NCBI GenBank assembly: GCA_003640385.1
Contig: RCAB01000006.1
Coordinates: 62,001-126,000, forward strand
Direction: 5' to 3'
DNA: 64,000 nucleotides
DNA from: Setaria digitata
Taxonomy: Eukaryota; Nematoda; Chromadorea; Rhabditida; Setariidae
A model generated the notes under the pieces. It had not been told where the DNA came from, did no database searches, and was given only the letters and a program-made list of their open reading frames with translations. Position numbers and translations under genes: made by a program. Of this stretch, positions 36,162-54,600 are shown one piece after another. The stretch's first letter is position 1; the number at the start of each line of letters is the position of its first letter.

Positions 36162-37319
36162 CGCAACCTCTGAAACAAACGTATATCATCATTATTTTGG
36201 TGTGATTTCCAGCAATGGTTTAGTGGCCATTCGCAAAAAAAAAAAAAATTGTGTAATAGTCGGCCGGCCTACATATCAACAAATTTGTTTGAAGATATAT
36301 ACTTTTTTATCATCCTGCTTTTTTCTCACTTTGCTTACAAGCATTCCGATAAGCTTTTCACTGATTTATTGGGGTTGCAAAAATGACACCATCAATAAAT
36401 TTTGTTTGACCGAACTTCGTCTATCAAGTCACACTTTAGGAACTTAATTAATACGAAAAAAAGAAAAACAAATAAACAACAAACAATTAAGAGATACGTT
36501 AAGGAATTTACATACCAGCTTTTTTAAGAATATTAAGAAAAAAAATTTCCTTGCTAATCTTGCATGCCCCAACAACAGCTGCATTAGTTTATCCATAGAT
36601 ATAATATAATGATGAACTTTCTAGATGAAGCTCAACGCCGCTTTACTTCACTACTGTAATCATTGCTTAGGGATTTAGGGAATTGCGGCTGATTTGAAAA
36701 TTTGCACCCATCTTCGTTGGGCAAATGATTGCCCACTGGGAGAAAATTACTTATCGGTTAGAAAAAGCATCATTCGATCTTATTCTCAATAGTACAGCCC
36801 AAAAATTTTATCTAGAAATATCACAAGAAATAAAATGTCCTACAACTGCGCTAGTTTTATCAATTCTGAAATTTATTCAGTTAGCCAAATTACACATCCA
36901 AATTTATAAGAGCATCAGGTCGAATCTTCATTTCTACTTTTTAAAGTTTTTAACAATTTAAATTTGTGCCGCTTCACAAAGCTTATCGCTCTATAAAATC
37001 TGTACATAATAAAGAGCAAATTCATCAAAAATTCAGAAAACAATTTGTTTTGATGGGGTCGAACTATCAGAACTAGACTGAGCAACGGGTAAGAAGAAGA
37101 AGGCGAGGAGGTAAATACCGCAGAGAATTGTCCAGACATCGGTGATTACCTGAAGTAGCACATACCTGTGCTTTGGAAGTACCGTCTAGGTCAAAGCACA
37201 TTCAATCTATACCGCCCCTGCTTCCTTTTTCTTCCCTCATTTTAATTTGAATTTTTCACCTAAGGGCACAAATTCGACGCTTATACGTTTATATTTAATA
37301 CAGTGTCACAAATTGTTGT

Positions 37320-37620
37320 AGAGTCATTTGAAGTGCGGCGGAAAATAGTGCGATAAGCGAGAGGTTGATTGGTTGGATGTGACGCTTATGGCTCCACCTC
37401 TAAATTTGCACTCGTTATCGGAAAGAGAAGGGAATGTAGAGATAAGGGAGAGAGAGGGGAGAAGGGGAGGGCTCTCTCTAACAACCACCTACCTTGCCTC
37501 ACATCTGATGGAACAATGCAGAGGGAGAGGAAGGAAGCTTCCCCTCGTCACCGCCGAGCTCGATTAGTTGTAAAGATGGAATCGATGGGACGGACGGGCC
37601 TATAGATGAGTAGATGATGC
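37320..37620. promoter_or_regulatory. Second GC-richer island, about 1.7 kb upstream of the GATA start
   Basis: This 300-bp segment has a purine-rich GAGA-like core (about 37422-37475) and is open in two + frames (37369-37605 and 37373-37567), neither with a recognisable domain. Composition contrasts with the flanking AT-rich DNA. It could be a proximal enhancer, an alternative first exon or the promoter of the GATA gene; the sequence alone does not decide. Confidence 0.3.
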
Positions 37621-38469
37621 CATCCTTAAGTCTCTCTTAAACTCCGGGTTAACCCCGAGTGAGCCTGAACATTTCCCAGAAGCTTCTATTTTGTGGCTGC
37701 AATCTCAACAAAGGATAAAACTAGCTTTTCAGTGGTATGAGTATCGCCTCGTTATCAGCCTGATGACAGTGATGATAATGATGATGACTACGATAAGAAC
37801 GATTATAACTGTGATTGTGATGATGGTGGTTTATACGTGTTCGATTTGAAACTGATAATGACCCTTTAAGAAACACCACGAGCGCAAACAGTCAATTGAC
37901 TTTGAAGTGTTACTTACCATCTGAGGGAAGGTTTTCATCACGACTAATCAGATAGGAACAACAAATATTAGGTTTCTATTATAGCAAACGGAATATGTTA
38001 TAGATTTACTTTGGTATGATAGGCCCAACCGCTGTTAGGGTGTACATCATTTCGTTGATTTTTGATATTCCAGATAATCTCTTGTACTTGGAAGGTAATA
38101 TTTAGTATTACCTAGATATTTCAATCATAATTATCTGTAACTTGCCACATTGCGTTTGCTACCACATATATGATCATCGCAGCATACAGCAACAATATCC
38201 TTCCGCACTTCTAGTCATAACTTAAGAACATAGTACAGCAGAAACAAAACACGGGAACCGGTTGAAAATAAGAAATATGGAAACTATTCCAGGAATATAA
38301 CTTCGAAGAATAACTGAGCCCAAAAAACAGCTGGAGATGCTTGCTTCGGGATGAACATAACAACACCATCACGGCGCCTCACCACAATATATGTTTTTCT
38401 CGAAAATATACCCAAATTTATGCACCATCCGCACGAGCGCTTCTCATTCAGCGGTCATCGGGATATTTA

Positions 38470-38528
38470 TCTCTCTGTCCGTTCGTCTGTCTGTCTACGT
38501 GTTCGTCTGCCCATTTGTCTGTCTGTTG
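38470..38528 (+). repeat. TCTG/TCCG-type tetranucleotide repeat
   Basis: A run of imperfect TCTG, TCCG and TTCG units forms a diverged microsatellite about 700 bases upstream of the GATA factor start. Confidence 0.75.
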
Positions 38529-39208
38529 ATTATTCATATCGTTATCAATGAATTGTTGATGCTGTAACTGATATTCATAATTTTTCGTCCATCAAATATA
38601 CTTACATAACTTCATGTTTTATTCTTTTAAACTGAAATGATTTGAGTCGATCAGAACTGTAAAATGAAATAAGGTGAGTCACAAAAATTTGAATAAATTA
38701 GCCTTCTTCCAACTTTTTTATTTTTATTTTTTTAATGTTCTCTAGCATTTTTAAATTCACAATAATCCTGGCCGTTCATTTGTTGATTTTCATTTTATTC
38801 CACAAACATCAAATAATTTAATAAATTTTTTTGCTTATTTGAAATATCCTGTTGTTTTAATTTACAGAAATTCAAAATTTGTATATACCACTGATCCAAT
38901 TATTAATATACTGTCGTACTTCGAATGATGGATTTCTATAGTAATGTCATTATTGATGAGACCCTTCCTTCTTCATCTTTTTCATTACGCAATAAAGCTT
39001 CGTACTGATGCTTCCATTTTTTGTCGTATTCTGTTGCTGTATAGTTTTTTCGAAAGATATTTAACACTAAACACCACAGCTAGATATCTCTAGAAATTGA
39101 ACTTTACAGGAAATCCTATATTTTGGGAAAGGATTTCGAATTATTAGAACATCAAGCTGGAACTAGAGAAGATAAAATAGCAGTGTGCTTTCTATATATA
39201 CGGTGGAA

Positions 39209-45467
<6,259 letters not shown>

Positions 45468-47090
45468 CTGGACCATTTCTCCAAAAAGTTTTTCAGACTT
45501 TGTTTCTAAAATTTCGAATCAGTCCTGCATGCTTGTGATCCATGAAAAGCGAGCTTTATTGTTCATGCCTCTCTTCATTCTACTGCATTTTCTAACACTT
45601 TTTCCTGCAAAATTTCTTGCATTTTCTTTACTTTCTTTCTGCTTAAGAGTTTGTTGTTTCATTCAGATAAAACGACCTACATTTATTATAGCGAAAGAGG
45701 TAAAAACAAGATGAGATGAATGTGGATTTTTTATAATTATTGCTAATAATGAAAAAAGCATGCATCGACCTCAAACACATTTCGACATTACCAACGACAA
45801 AATGGTAACTTTCCAAATTTTCTGTACAATGGATTTCCATGGCTTGTTCTGTTTATTAAATGGTTCTTGAAGTGCCTTCTGTTTAATTCATTGTAAAATT
45901 AAATCATTTAGTATATTCCATATTAGATTCTGTCATTCCTCACCTCTCTTCTTATTAAAATCAAGCTTAATTCAACCTTCATTGACAAAACATGATGAAA
46001 ATTTTGACTTTTCAAGCACATTTTTAAAATGAACAATCTTGAACTCCGGTGAATAACTTTATACACACGAACGCAAGATATATCACGTATTCAAAATATA
46101 TTTGAAACACAAGTTTCTGATTCAAGTTAGTCCAAGATACAAAAGAAAGGCGAGAAGGTGTCGGTTTTTTTCCTTCTTTTTGTTCTAGTCCAATTTAGAA
46201 AAAATGAGAGATTTTGCAAACACATTTCAATTCCACCAAACTTAGCGATTGATTTTTATGGCCGGAGGTATTTTTTATTTCTTGGGCTTTTCAGGAAGCA
46301 CTTCTGACGTTTGTGTAGATGTTCATAACCGATTTATATACAATTTTACAGTTGTAAAATTATACCATGATATATATTTTTTAAAATATCTCGATAACTG
46401 TATCAGATTGCATCCATAATCATATGAGAATGCCAATTCATTAGAAGTTCAGTCTGCAAGGACCAATCACAATAAAGAGGAGTGAAGTCATGACTGTAGC
46501 ATCTCTTTCATACTTGGAAAAAAAAAAATGTTTCCCTTTTGCATCGAAGGAGAATTCATGGAGTTCTCTTCTCAGGACATTGTGCTTCTTGTCTCTTCAT
46601 GACCTTTTAATTGTTTGGTATGAAGGAATGTGAAACTCTTTTACCAACCTACTGATCTGCTGACTGTGGAGAATGATCAGGGACATACATGCGTAGTCAT
46701 GAAGCCTTTTTCAGATTTTTTCAATATATTCGTATATCTCAGCTTACTGAAAATATTTTTACATTTTCTTAGTTTACGCTGGAGTAGAACTGCTTTATTT
46801 TTTTTTTCTGCTTTCTCTTAGAAAAATGTTAGCTTTGACCAGGAATAACAGAAAAAGAATATTTTTTCATTTTATTTTATTTTTTGACTTGATATTCAAA
46901 TTAGGAAGCGTGATTCGGCTACATTCGTTTGGTTTTTGGACCCATGCACTTGCCAATACTCCTAGCAGCAAAACATTGCTTTTAAAGAAGTCACCAGTCA
47001 TGATCTTGTGCCATTTAACTTTTATTTATACAACTGACACGGTTCAGGACCAAAATGTCATTTTCGAGTCAGCGAAGTAACAAAAAACGC

Positions 47091-47137
47091 CCAAAATTAT
47101 TAGAAATCAATTTGAGGTGATTTCTAATAATTTTTGG
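47091..47137. other. Strong intergenic hairpin
   Basis: The arms CCAAAATTATTAGAAATCA (47091-47109) and TGATTTCTAATAATTTTTGG (47118-47137) pair over 19 bp with a single bulged T, around an 8-nt loop ATTTGAGG. Pairing stops abruptly at both outer ends. It is shorter than a typical microRNA precursor. The function is unknown. Confidence 0.85.
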
Positions 47138-47438
47138 TCTAAATGCATATCATTTGGAAGTCTGTAGCACTCTTACTTCGCGGTGCACTTCTCAAGACTA
47201 ATCATCAATCACGACCAGATAATACCATGATATCATTATTCCTGACATGGCAATTAATGAACTAGCCATCCAATGGGTGTTAAAGTTTCCTCATTAGTGG
47301 TGTTGTTAATTTAGCGGAGCTAGAAGTGAGTAACAAAGAGGATGAGCTAGAAATTTAGGTTAGTCGGTTAGTTGGGGAGAATTTCTGGATTCTGATGGAT
47401 ATAGTGAACCCGGCACCGACAGGACTTGTTTTTGCTTC

Positions 47439-47474
47439 CCGATAAAAATTCTTCACCCCTTACCTTTTTATCGG
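47439..47474. repeat. Perfect 10-bp inverted repeat with GATAA half-sites
   Basis: CCGATAAAAA (47439-47448) and its exact complement TTTTTATCGG (47465-47474) flank a 16-nt C- and T-rich spacer. Each arm contains GATAA, the core bound by GATA factors, although the preceding base is C, not the preferred A or T. It lies 2 kb downstream of the GATA factor gene. Confidence 0.75.
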
Positions 47475-48041
47475 CCCACCTTCTTCCAATTTCCCCAACC
47501 TTATGATATCGTCTGATGCAATCAGTTTAGTCAGTTTAGTGCTGGCAAAAGCGAGGTCGTTTGATCGTTATCTGGTTCACTAGCTCCTCTTCCATCATCA
47601 ACTTGTCCGTTCGTCCTCCTTTTTCATAAAAAGGTCGTTTCACAAAATTATTCCAAACACAAACACATATATTCCAAAATTTTAGAAAGTTTTTATTCAT
47701 TAATCAACAAACATTCTGCAGATTCCTCTCTACCACTAGTCAAAACACAGTATTAAAATTAGTCATTTGAGTTCGTTTGAGAAGTTCCTCCCTTAAAGTT
47801 GTATTAAAATTAGAATTTATGATTTTTTTTTTTTTTAAATTTAAGATCAGCTGCCACGCCATACGCAGTTGATATTTATTTCTTTTTCATGAACAAAAAT
47901 ATAAAATTGCCGATAATGAAATGCAGAACTATTAGGAGATTGAGCAGTATTACTTTTCCTTTCAGTGATATAAAAATTTACCTGGATAAATCAAATGGCT
48001 ATCTCTAAATAATTTAAAATTCATTCAAACTAATAAAATTG

Positions 48042-48060
48042 ATATATATATATATATATA
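48042..48060 (+). repeat. AT dinucleotide repeat
   Basis: About nine and a half AT units form a short microsatellite, followed by T-rich sequence and a second shorter TATATATAT. Confidence 0.85.
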
Positions 48061-51000
48061 TTTTTTCATTTTATATATATTGATACAATTTGTAGTGAAC
48101 ACAAAAATGTCAAAAAGTAGTCTTAGCATATTTTTATGAAAAATTCGAGAAGTGGAGAAGTACTGCGATTCCATCAATTCAATATTTTAACTCTATTACA
48201 GCGATGGTTCATCGATAGATTATTTCAAGGATTAATGTGGAGTAAGCTTTAAATTTTTAAATTTCGATACATTGAGCTACACTTGATAATTCAGTAATAT
48301 AATCATTTCAAACTTCATAAAGTTTAGAGATTTTTCAAGATTAATTTCATATAACCCATAGTTAGGAAATTCCTACACCCTCTATTGATCATTAATTTTC
48401 GAAAAGAAAGAAAAAAAACTTCTGAAGATTTAATCACTCTGTCATTTTCGAAACAAATATTAAAAAATAACAGATAATTCGACCTGTTCTACCAGTTTTT
48501 GGCGCTTCATGAATAAATATAATCATCTAAATTGATTTAACGCTTTCGCCTAGCTATGCTACTAAAACCACTTCCACAGTTCCTGCTATAAATCTAGAAA
48601 TTTTAAAATTTCAAAAGTGATCATAAAATATTAAAAATAGTGATAATCATAATAGATTAATTGAATCTGGTGATATTGGGCTGAAGATATAAGATCAGTA
48701 GTTATAATCTTCATTCCGAACGTAGTAAGTATTGAAGCTGTTATAAAAATAAATAAGTTACTCAAATAATCAGTTAACTAACTAAAAGCGAAATAAACAG
48801 GCGGACAGTTAATTAATTAATTAATCAGACAAACAAACATACATCTTATTTTTTGCAAGATTTGTGTGAAATTTTGCTGAATTTCTGTTTTCTGATTAAA
48901 TACCTATATTACGAGCATGTTTAAAATAAATTAATTGTTGAATATCTCGGAATGGGCTGGAGGAGCCAAGTTGTTTGCACAAAATACAGAGGTGGAGACG
49001 TAATGGAAATGCTTTATTACCGTCCTTTCATTACAATCCCGGATATTATTTTCAAGCTACTTCCAGTTAGGTCTAAAAGCTTTATTTATAATGCAGTTAG
49101 TTATATCAATGCTTTCTAGTGATTTTGTCTTCAATCTGTGCCTCATTATAAGTTTTATATCCAACCGATAGCATAACTTGCTTCAAACTGTAAACCTAAG
49201 GCTTGAAGAATACAGCAAGATTTAAAAAAAAAAAAAAAAATGAACTTTCACAGATTAAAGGGACCAACTGTAAAAAAGTAAGTATCGGTATCAATCGAGA
49301 TACCCAACATGATCACTGAATTATTTTTTGCATAGCAAAATTTTACATATGGGTGTTAAATAATCCAAAAAACAGTAATATTTACTCATTAAAAACGGCG
49401 ATGCATGAATTTTAAGGTTTATGGAAAACCTAAAATATTTGTGATCCTACTGCATATTTCGCAAAATTAGAATATTTCGAATAATATCGTATAGGAGCAT
49501 GAATACATGATTTAGTGATTTAATTTTGTAAACATATCAGTTACCCAGAATGAAGGGGTTAAGCAGAAGTACTTGATAATATTTATATTTTCAATCTTCA
49601 ATCAAAGATCCAGTCTTCAAAAAACCTATTCGATGTTTGTTTTTTGAGATAATGAAAATTTCTAATACCGTGCTTTCTGACAGAATTATGCCTTGCTTCC
49701 CAGCAAAAATGTTTCCTAAAAGGCCATTCACTGAGCAATCAGGATATTTTTCACCACATGTAATTTCCTCGTATCTTTCCCAATGTGAATCTGACTTCCA
49801 TCTTTAAAATAAATCCAGCCTCATACTCCCAATTTTTTTAAAATCAAACTCTTTAATTGCACACCACCTTCGCCTTTCGATTTCCAATATAACTTTCAGC
49901 CTCACTTCAAACAAAAATACACCCCAAATCTAATCACTTCGCAGACTGCAAAATTATATTAAAAGAAGGACTGAAATCACACATTAAGTAACCATTACTA
50001 AAAAAAAATCCAAAAATATTCAAACGGAACAACGCTAGTATTCTAGACAGCAAGTGATTGCTAAGGGTTGTGAGCTATCGCCACACGACCACGTCAGAAA
50101 GATAGGTGACGTCTCTCTCCAAACGTACTACCCAACTCTAACGCCTCCATGTTCATATCAATAAGAGCCTGTTAGGCAACTACTTTAATTTTATAAAAAA
50201 AGGAATGAAACATAAAAGACCAAATGTAGCATTCCATTCTAAGATTAATAAGTCATTTTCAGCACCGTTAAAGTTCTAAATTAAAATCGACCTTTGCATA
50301 ATTTATTCATAAAACCTGCTCAAGAAAGCAAAAAAAAAACTAAGAGCTAAACATGCAGAATTGTAAATTAACATCCTTGTACTCTCCCGCGTGTAGATTC
50401 AGGTCCTCTACAGAATATAGTGGGAACTCCTTATCACCAGGGAATTTTCATCACAATTTTGCCTGCGAAAGCACTAGGAAACCTGAAGAGATTACAGTTT
50501 AATGATATTGATTTTTACAACAGATATATTATTTGTATCAATATCCATCAGGAACAAGAGCTGAGTCGTATTAGACTTTTTTTCACAAACGAATCTATTA
50601 AACTGGGAGCACTAACAGTATGACACCAAAACACTTTGTCGAGTTGATAGGGGGATATTATTTATACATATTTTTTTTTTTTTTTTCAGCGTATAAACAA
50701 AATCAACAAACAAAAACTAAAATGGAAAAGAGAATGCCCAGTGCAGCAATGCGAGACGCAATTTATGCAATGTCAAATAAAAAACAAGTGCCTTTTTGAC
50801 TAACATGTAAATTTTCAACCTTTCATCGGCTAAATTTCAAATTCAACCACTGCGGGAGCTTGCGGCTGACTATGCCGGGATGAAAAGATGTCAAGAATTT
50901 CAGAAGCTGTAATAATTGCATCCTAATGTTGTTGTTAACAAACCCTTCATGAAAGAACAAGAAAACAAAAAAAACAGGTTACAAATTATAAAGAAAACTT

Positions 51001-51250
51001 GTGGTACCAAACAAAACCGTTTTTTCAGCTAAAAACAATATCACATTTTGATGCAACAAAGGAAGCATCCCCACATAAAATGAAAAAAAAAAAAAAAAAA
51101 AGAAACTGGAGTGTTAATCAAGACACAGTTGGATTTATCAGCCATAATTTTCGACATTCAGATCATAACCATTTACTGCAATATCACCAAAAAACTGAAC
51201 ACTGTCTTCGCCATCGCTCCAACACCACTCTTCTGACACAATCAGACTCA

Positions 51251-51597
51251 TTATTCATCATTTTCCAAACTCAACTCATCAATATTCAGCGTAGTAGCAT
51301 CGTCATCAAACTGCTCATCATCTTCGTCATCACTCCAGGCTATTACTGTTTCTTGATTTCTCATTTCTGCATCCTGCACCACCTAAACATCGATTAAGAT
51401 CACCATAACAGTGAAACTATTGAGCCTAAAAACTCTGATATTGCTTGCTTGACTACTATTGCTTAGTCACTTCGACTTGAAGCCATCAAACGAGCAAAAA
51501 ACTCACATGTAAGGCTGAAAATTCAAGACAATCTACTTCCATCGGTACTAGAAATTATTCAATCATTATTTCGATGAAAACCTTCAATCAGACGAAC

Positions 51598-51637
<40 letters not shown>

Positions 51638-54600
51638 ATTTTGACCACAAGGTATTCAAACCAAATTTCAATTTTGGGACAATCCAATAACATAAGGCAT
51701 ATATATCGAAGAAGTACTTACTTCCGGCTGTGGTTGAACAGCATTACCGACAACGTCTGGTCCTCCACTTGAAGGAACGATATCTGGTCGGGCGCGGTCG
51801 CGTACGATATCCGGACCCATGCTCGCATCCATTAAATTCCCCTAAAGTTCAAGATTAGGGTCGCCTAACCCTGCATTGTATTACACTAATTTTTATTGAG
51901 AACTAATCTACTTATTCAGCTCAACCTCTACTTTATAGTTCAGACATCATGCCTAGCATATGATACACTCTAAAGTCGTTAGCTAATATTCTATGGAAAA
52001 AAAAAAAATACCTCCTCTTCACTATTCCCACTAATATCAGAGTTTATATCAGCTGGAGCTGTGATTTGGACACTCGATGAAAGAGGCGTTGAAGAAGCAG
52101 GGGATAACGGTTTTGTACAAATGTATTGCGATGACAGACATTTGGAAGATTCGCTTGTTACAACTGTCGAATCGATGTGCGAAGCTAGTGCCACGGGAGG
52201 TATATAAGTTCTGGAAGGGATCTGCAATGATGGTGCAGCAGTCATAGGCAACGTTGTCAACGAACTTAGAACAGTCTGTGCTTTTTCGGATAGTGAAGTG
52301 CAGTCAACTGCTGTAGAGGATGTTTCTATAATGCCGCTATCCAAGTTGGTATTTTCGTTTTTCAACAATTCCACAGTCCCATCTTCATGAAAAATTAAGG
52401 CACCTGAAACACAACTTCGTAACTTTTGTCATTTCCCAGTCAGTTTGATCAGTGGTACTTTAAATATAGACCTGATTTTTCCGCCTGTACCATTTCTTCA
52501 AGAACATTACGCTGTGCATTAGTTGGAGGGCGAGCTGATGCTTTAATCGGCAACTTCGTCAATTCTCTGAGAAACCGTTCAGCTTTTAATGACTCGCTAA
52601 AATCCGGAAAAAGATTCGGATATTTTGATGGCTCTGCGAGACTCTCACCAATGTTCTGGAACAATGATGTTAACCTAAAGAAGATGGTAAAATCCAAAAT
52701 TCAAAAAAAGAAAAACTAAACACACAAGAGATGTAACAAAAACCTTCTGTCTATCAAATATTTTCCGAGAGATCTTCGCTTTCCATAGCGACACAACAGA
52801 ATTAACCTGAAATATAGAGTCCCTAGATTTAGGTTTTTCTCTACAAGGAAAAAAATACTTCAACTGGAATAAAAAAAAGTGGAGAATATTATATATATAT
52901 ATATTTGCTCACGCTAACCCGGGACGGGCAGTATGTGCGTGCGAAAAAAGTAGCTTCCGGGAGGCGATCTGTTGAAATCAGGATTTCCAAGCATTTATCC
53001 AAATCGCCAAGCAAGAGGTGCGACAGAAAAGAAGAGTTATGTTGCGCGGATAACTGTGAATCCGATGCTAATTTCGACAGCTAAAAATAAAAAAAAGCCA
53101 ATATTTATACCCCCCTCCCACACTCTTTTTTTCAAAGAAAATGGCATAGGTATGGTATGCCGTGCAGCAATTCCTGCCATGATTTCTGCTTCGAATCTGT
53201 TTCTTTCTTTTTTATTTTACATGAAAAGGAAAACAATGCGCAACCGTATATAGAGATCAAGACTAGAATATTGTTCTTCTCCATGATTCCATAACAAAAG
53301 ATGATCAGTTCTAATAACGGTCAGGAATCCAATACATTCAAAACAAAAAAAAAAAAAAAAAAGGAAAAAAAACTCGAAAAACACCCACTAATGTAGCGGA
53401 ACCAGCAGATGTAGCCAATAGCAATAATCCACCATAATCACGAGCCCGCCCAAGACATTCTCCGGCTAACATCAATTCGCTTCGCAACGTAGCAGCTTGA
53501 GAAAGCTGTCGCCATTTTTCTTCCGAATCAGCAGTTATCGCAAGATCATAGGCTAATTTCAGATCTCCAAGAGCGAGAGAAAGCTCAAAACGATGATCTG
53601 GATCCTGACTAACCACCAAAGCCTGCTTCTTGAATCCTTGCTTCTCCAGAAAATGCGCTACACGAGTACGATGGTCACGGGGTATCACTGGCAACATCTT
53701 CAAAATTTGATGCAGCTCAGGAAGTTCAAAGCTACTAATTTCCATGTTTGACTCTTTAAACTGCAACTAATCAGGAAAGGCATAAAATGTCGTGTAATGT
53801 CGAAGCATTTCCAACCACCGTGATTTTAATAACTTCAAAGTTCAAGCTTCCAGAACCCTTACTTTATTTGCTGTATCAAAATCCCGACGCATAACTGCGG
53901 TTTGATACTCGAGTACTGATAGCAGTAGACGATACGAGACGAAATTGTGATCTTTGTCACACAGGTACAGTCTGCTCTCCTTTGGCGTATAACCTAGCTA
54001 AAACCATGAGGGGAAAAAAATGAAAAGAACGCACATAATGAACATAAGCTTAATGGGGCGAAAAAGGTCCCTACAACGAAGTGCATTCCTTCCAAATTTT
54101 GTTAAAAAGTTGATCGAACTAAACTACGTAGGGAAAAAAGAGCCATATATTAACTTGTCTTCCACAATAATAATAGGCATGTTTCTGACGCTTTGCTAAT
54201 CAAAAGTTCTGAACTCACCAGATAGAGCGGACGATCCAAATGAGCAATCGTAACTATTTCCCCACCAACATAATAATTTAGACGATTTAAGTCAGTCGTA
54301 AATATGAAGCAATCACCAATCCATAAAGCTGTTTTGACACTTTCTTGTACTTCCCCTAGAAGGGGAAAAAAAAATATTTGTTATAAGGCAACTATTCTTT
54401 TCTAAAAAATTTAACTGCCAAATTAAAGTTGAAAACCTTTAACATCACAAAGTAGCGGAATTTTAAAAAGTTATAAAAAAAATTGATTTTTCACTAAGCT
54501 CATTACAAAGACATATATATATACCAATCACGTCGAACGCATCTTCGATACCATCTGTATCAGCAGTTAAGACATTTTCTACCGCTTCCTTATTATACTT

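Larger units (their letters stand above)
24593..39208. other. 14.6-kb gene-poor region upstream of the GATA factor gene
   Basis: I find no gene with recognisable domains or a coherent exon chain on either strand. The sequence is mostly AT-rich with T-rich simple sequence (24752-24775, about 25915-25980, 36126-36156), trinucleotide-like ATC/GAT stretches near 33915-33960 and 37755-37830, and a TCTG repeat at 38470-38528. Two less AT-rich islands (about 31330-32450 and 37320-37620) stand out. Open frames here are short, overlap in several frames and lack splice context. The likely content is the 3' end of the catenin transcript and distal regulatory DNA for the GATA gene. Confidence 0.6.
45468..51250. 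other. Intergenic region between convergent GATA factor and beta'-COP genes
   Basis: This 5.8-kb interval contains the 3' ends of both genes and no convincing coding exon. AATAAA near 46469 (+) is one candidate polyadenylation signal for the GATA gene; TTTATT near 50299 would read as AATAAA for beta'-COP. Notable structures are a 47-nt hairpin at 47091-47137, an inverted GATAA pair at 47439-47474 and an AT dinucleotide run at 48042-48060. The remainder is AT-rich and unremarkable. Confidence 0.55.

Noticed and set aside
47091..47137. Hairpin considered as a microRNA precursor
   Set aside because: At 47 nt with a 19-bp stem it is shorter than animal precursors, and I recognise no known seed. 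I keep it only as a structural finding.
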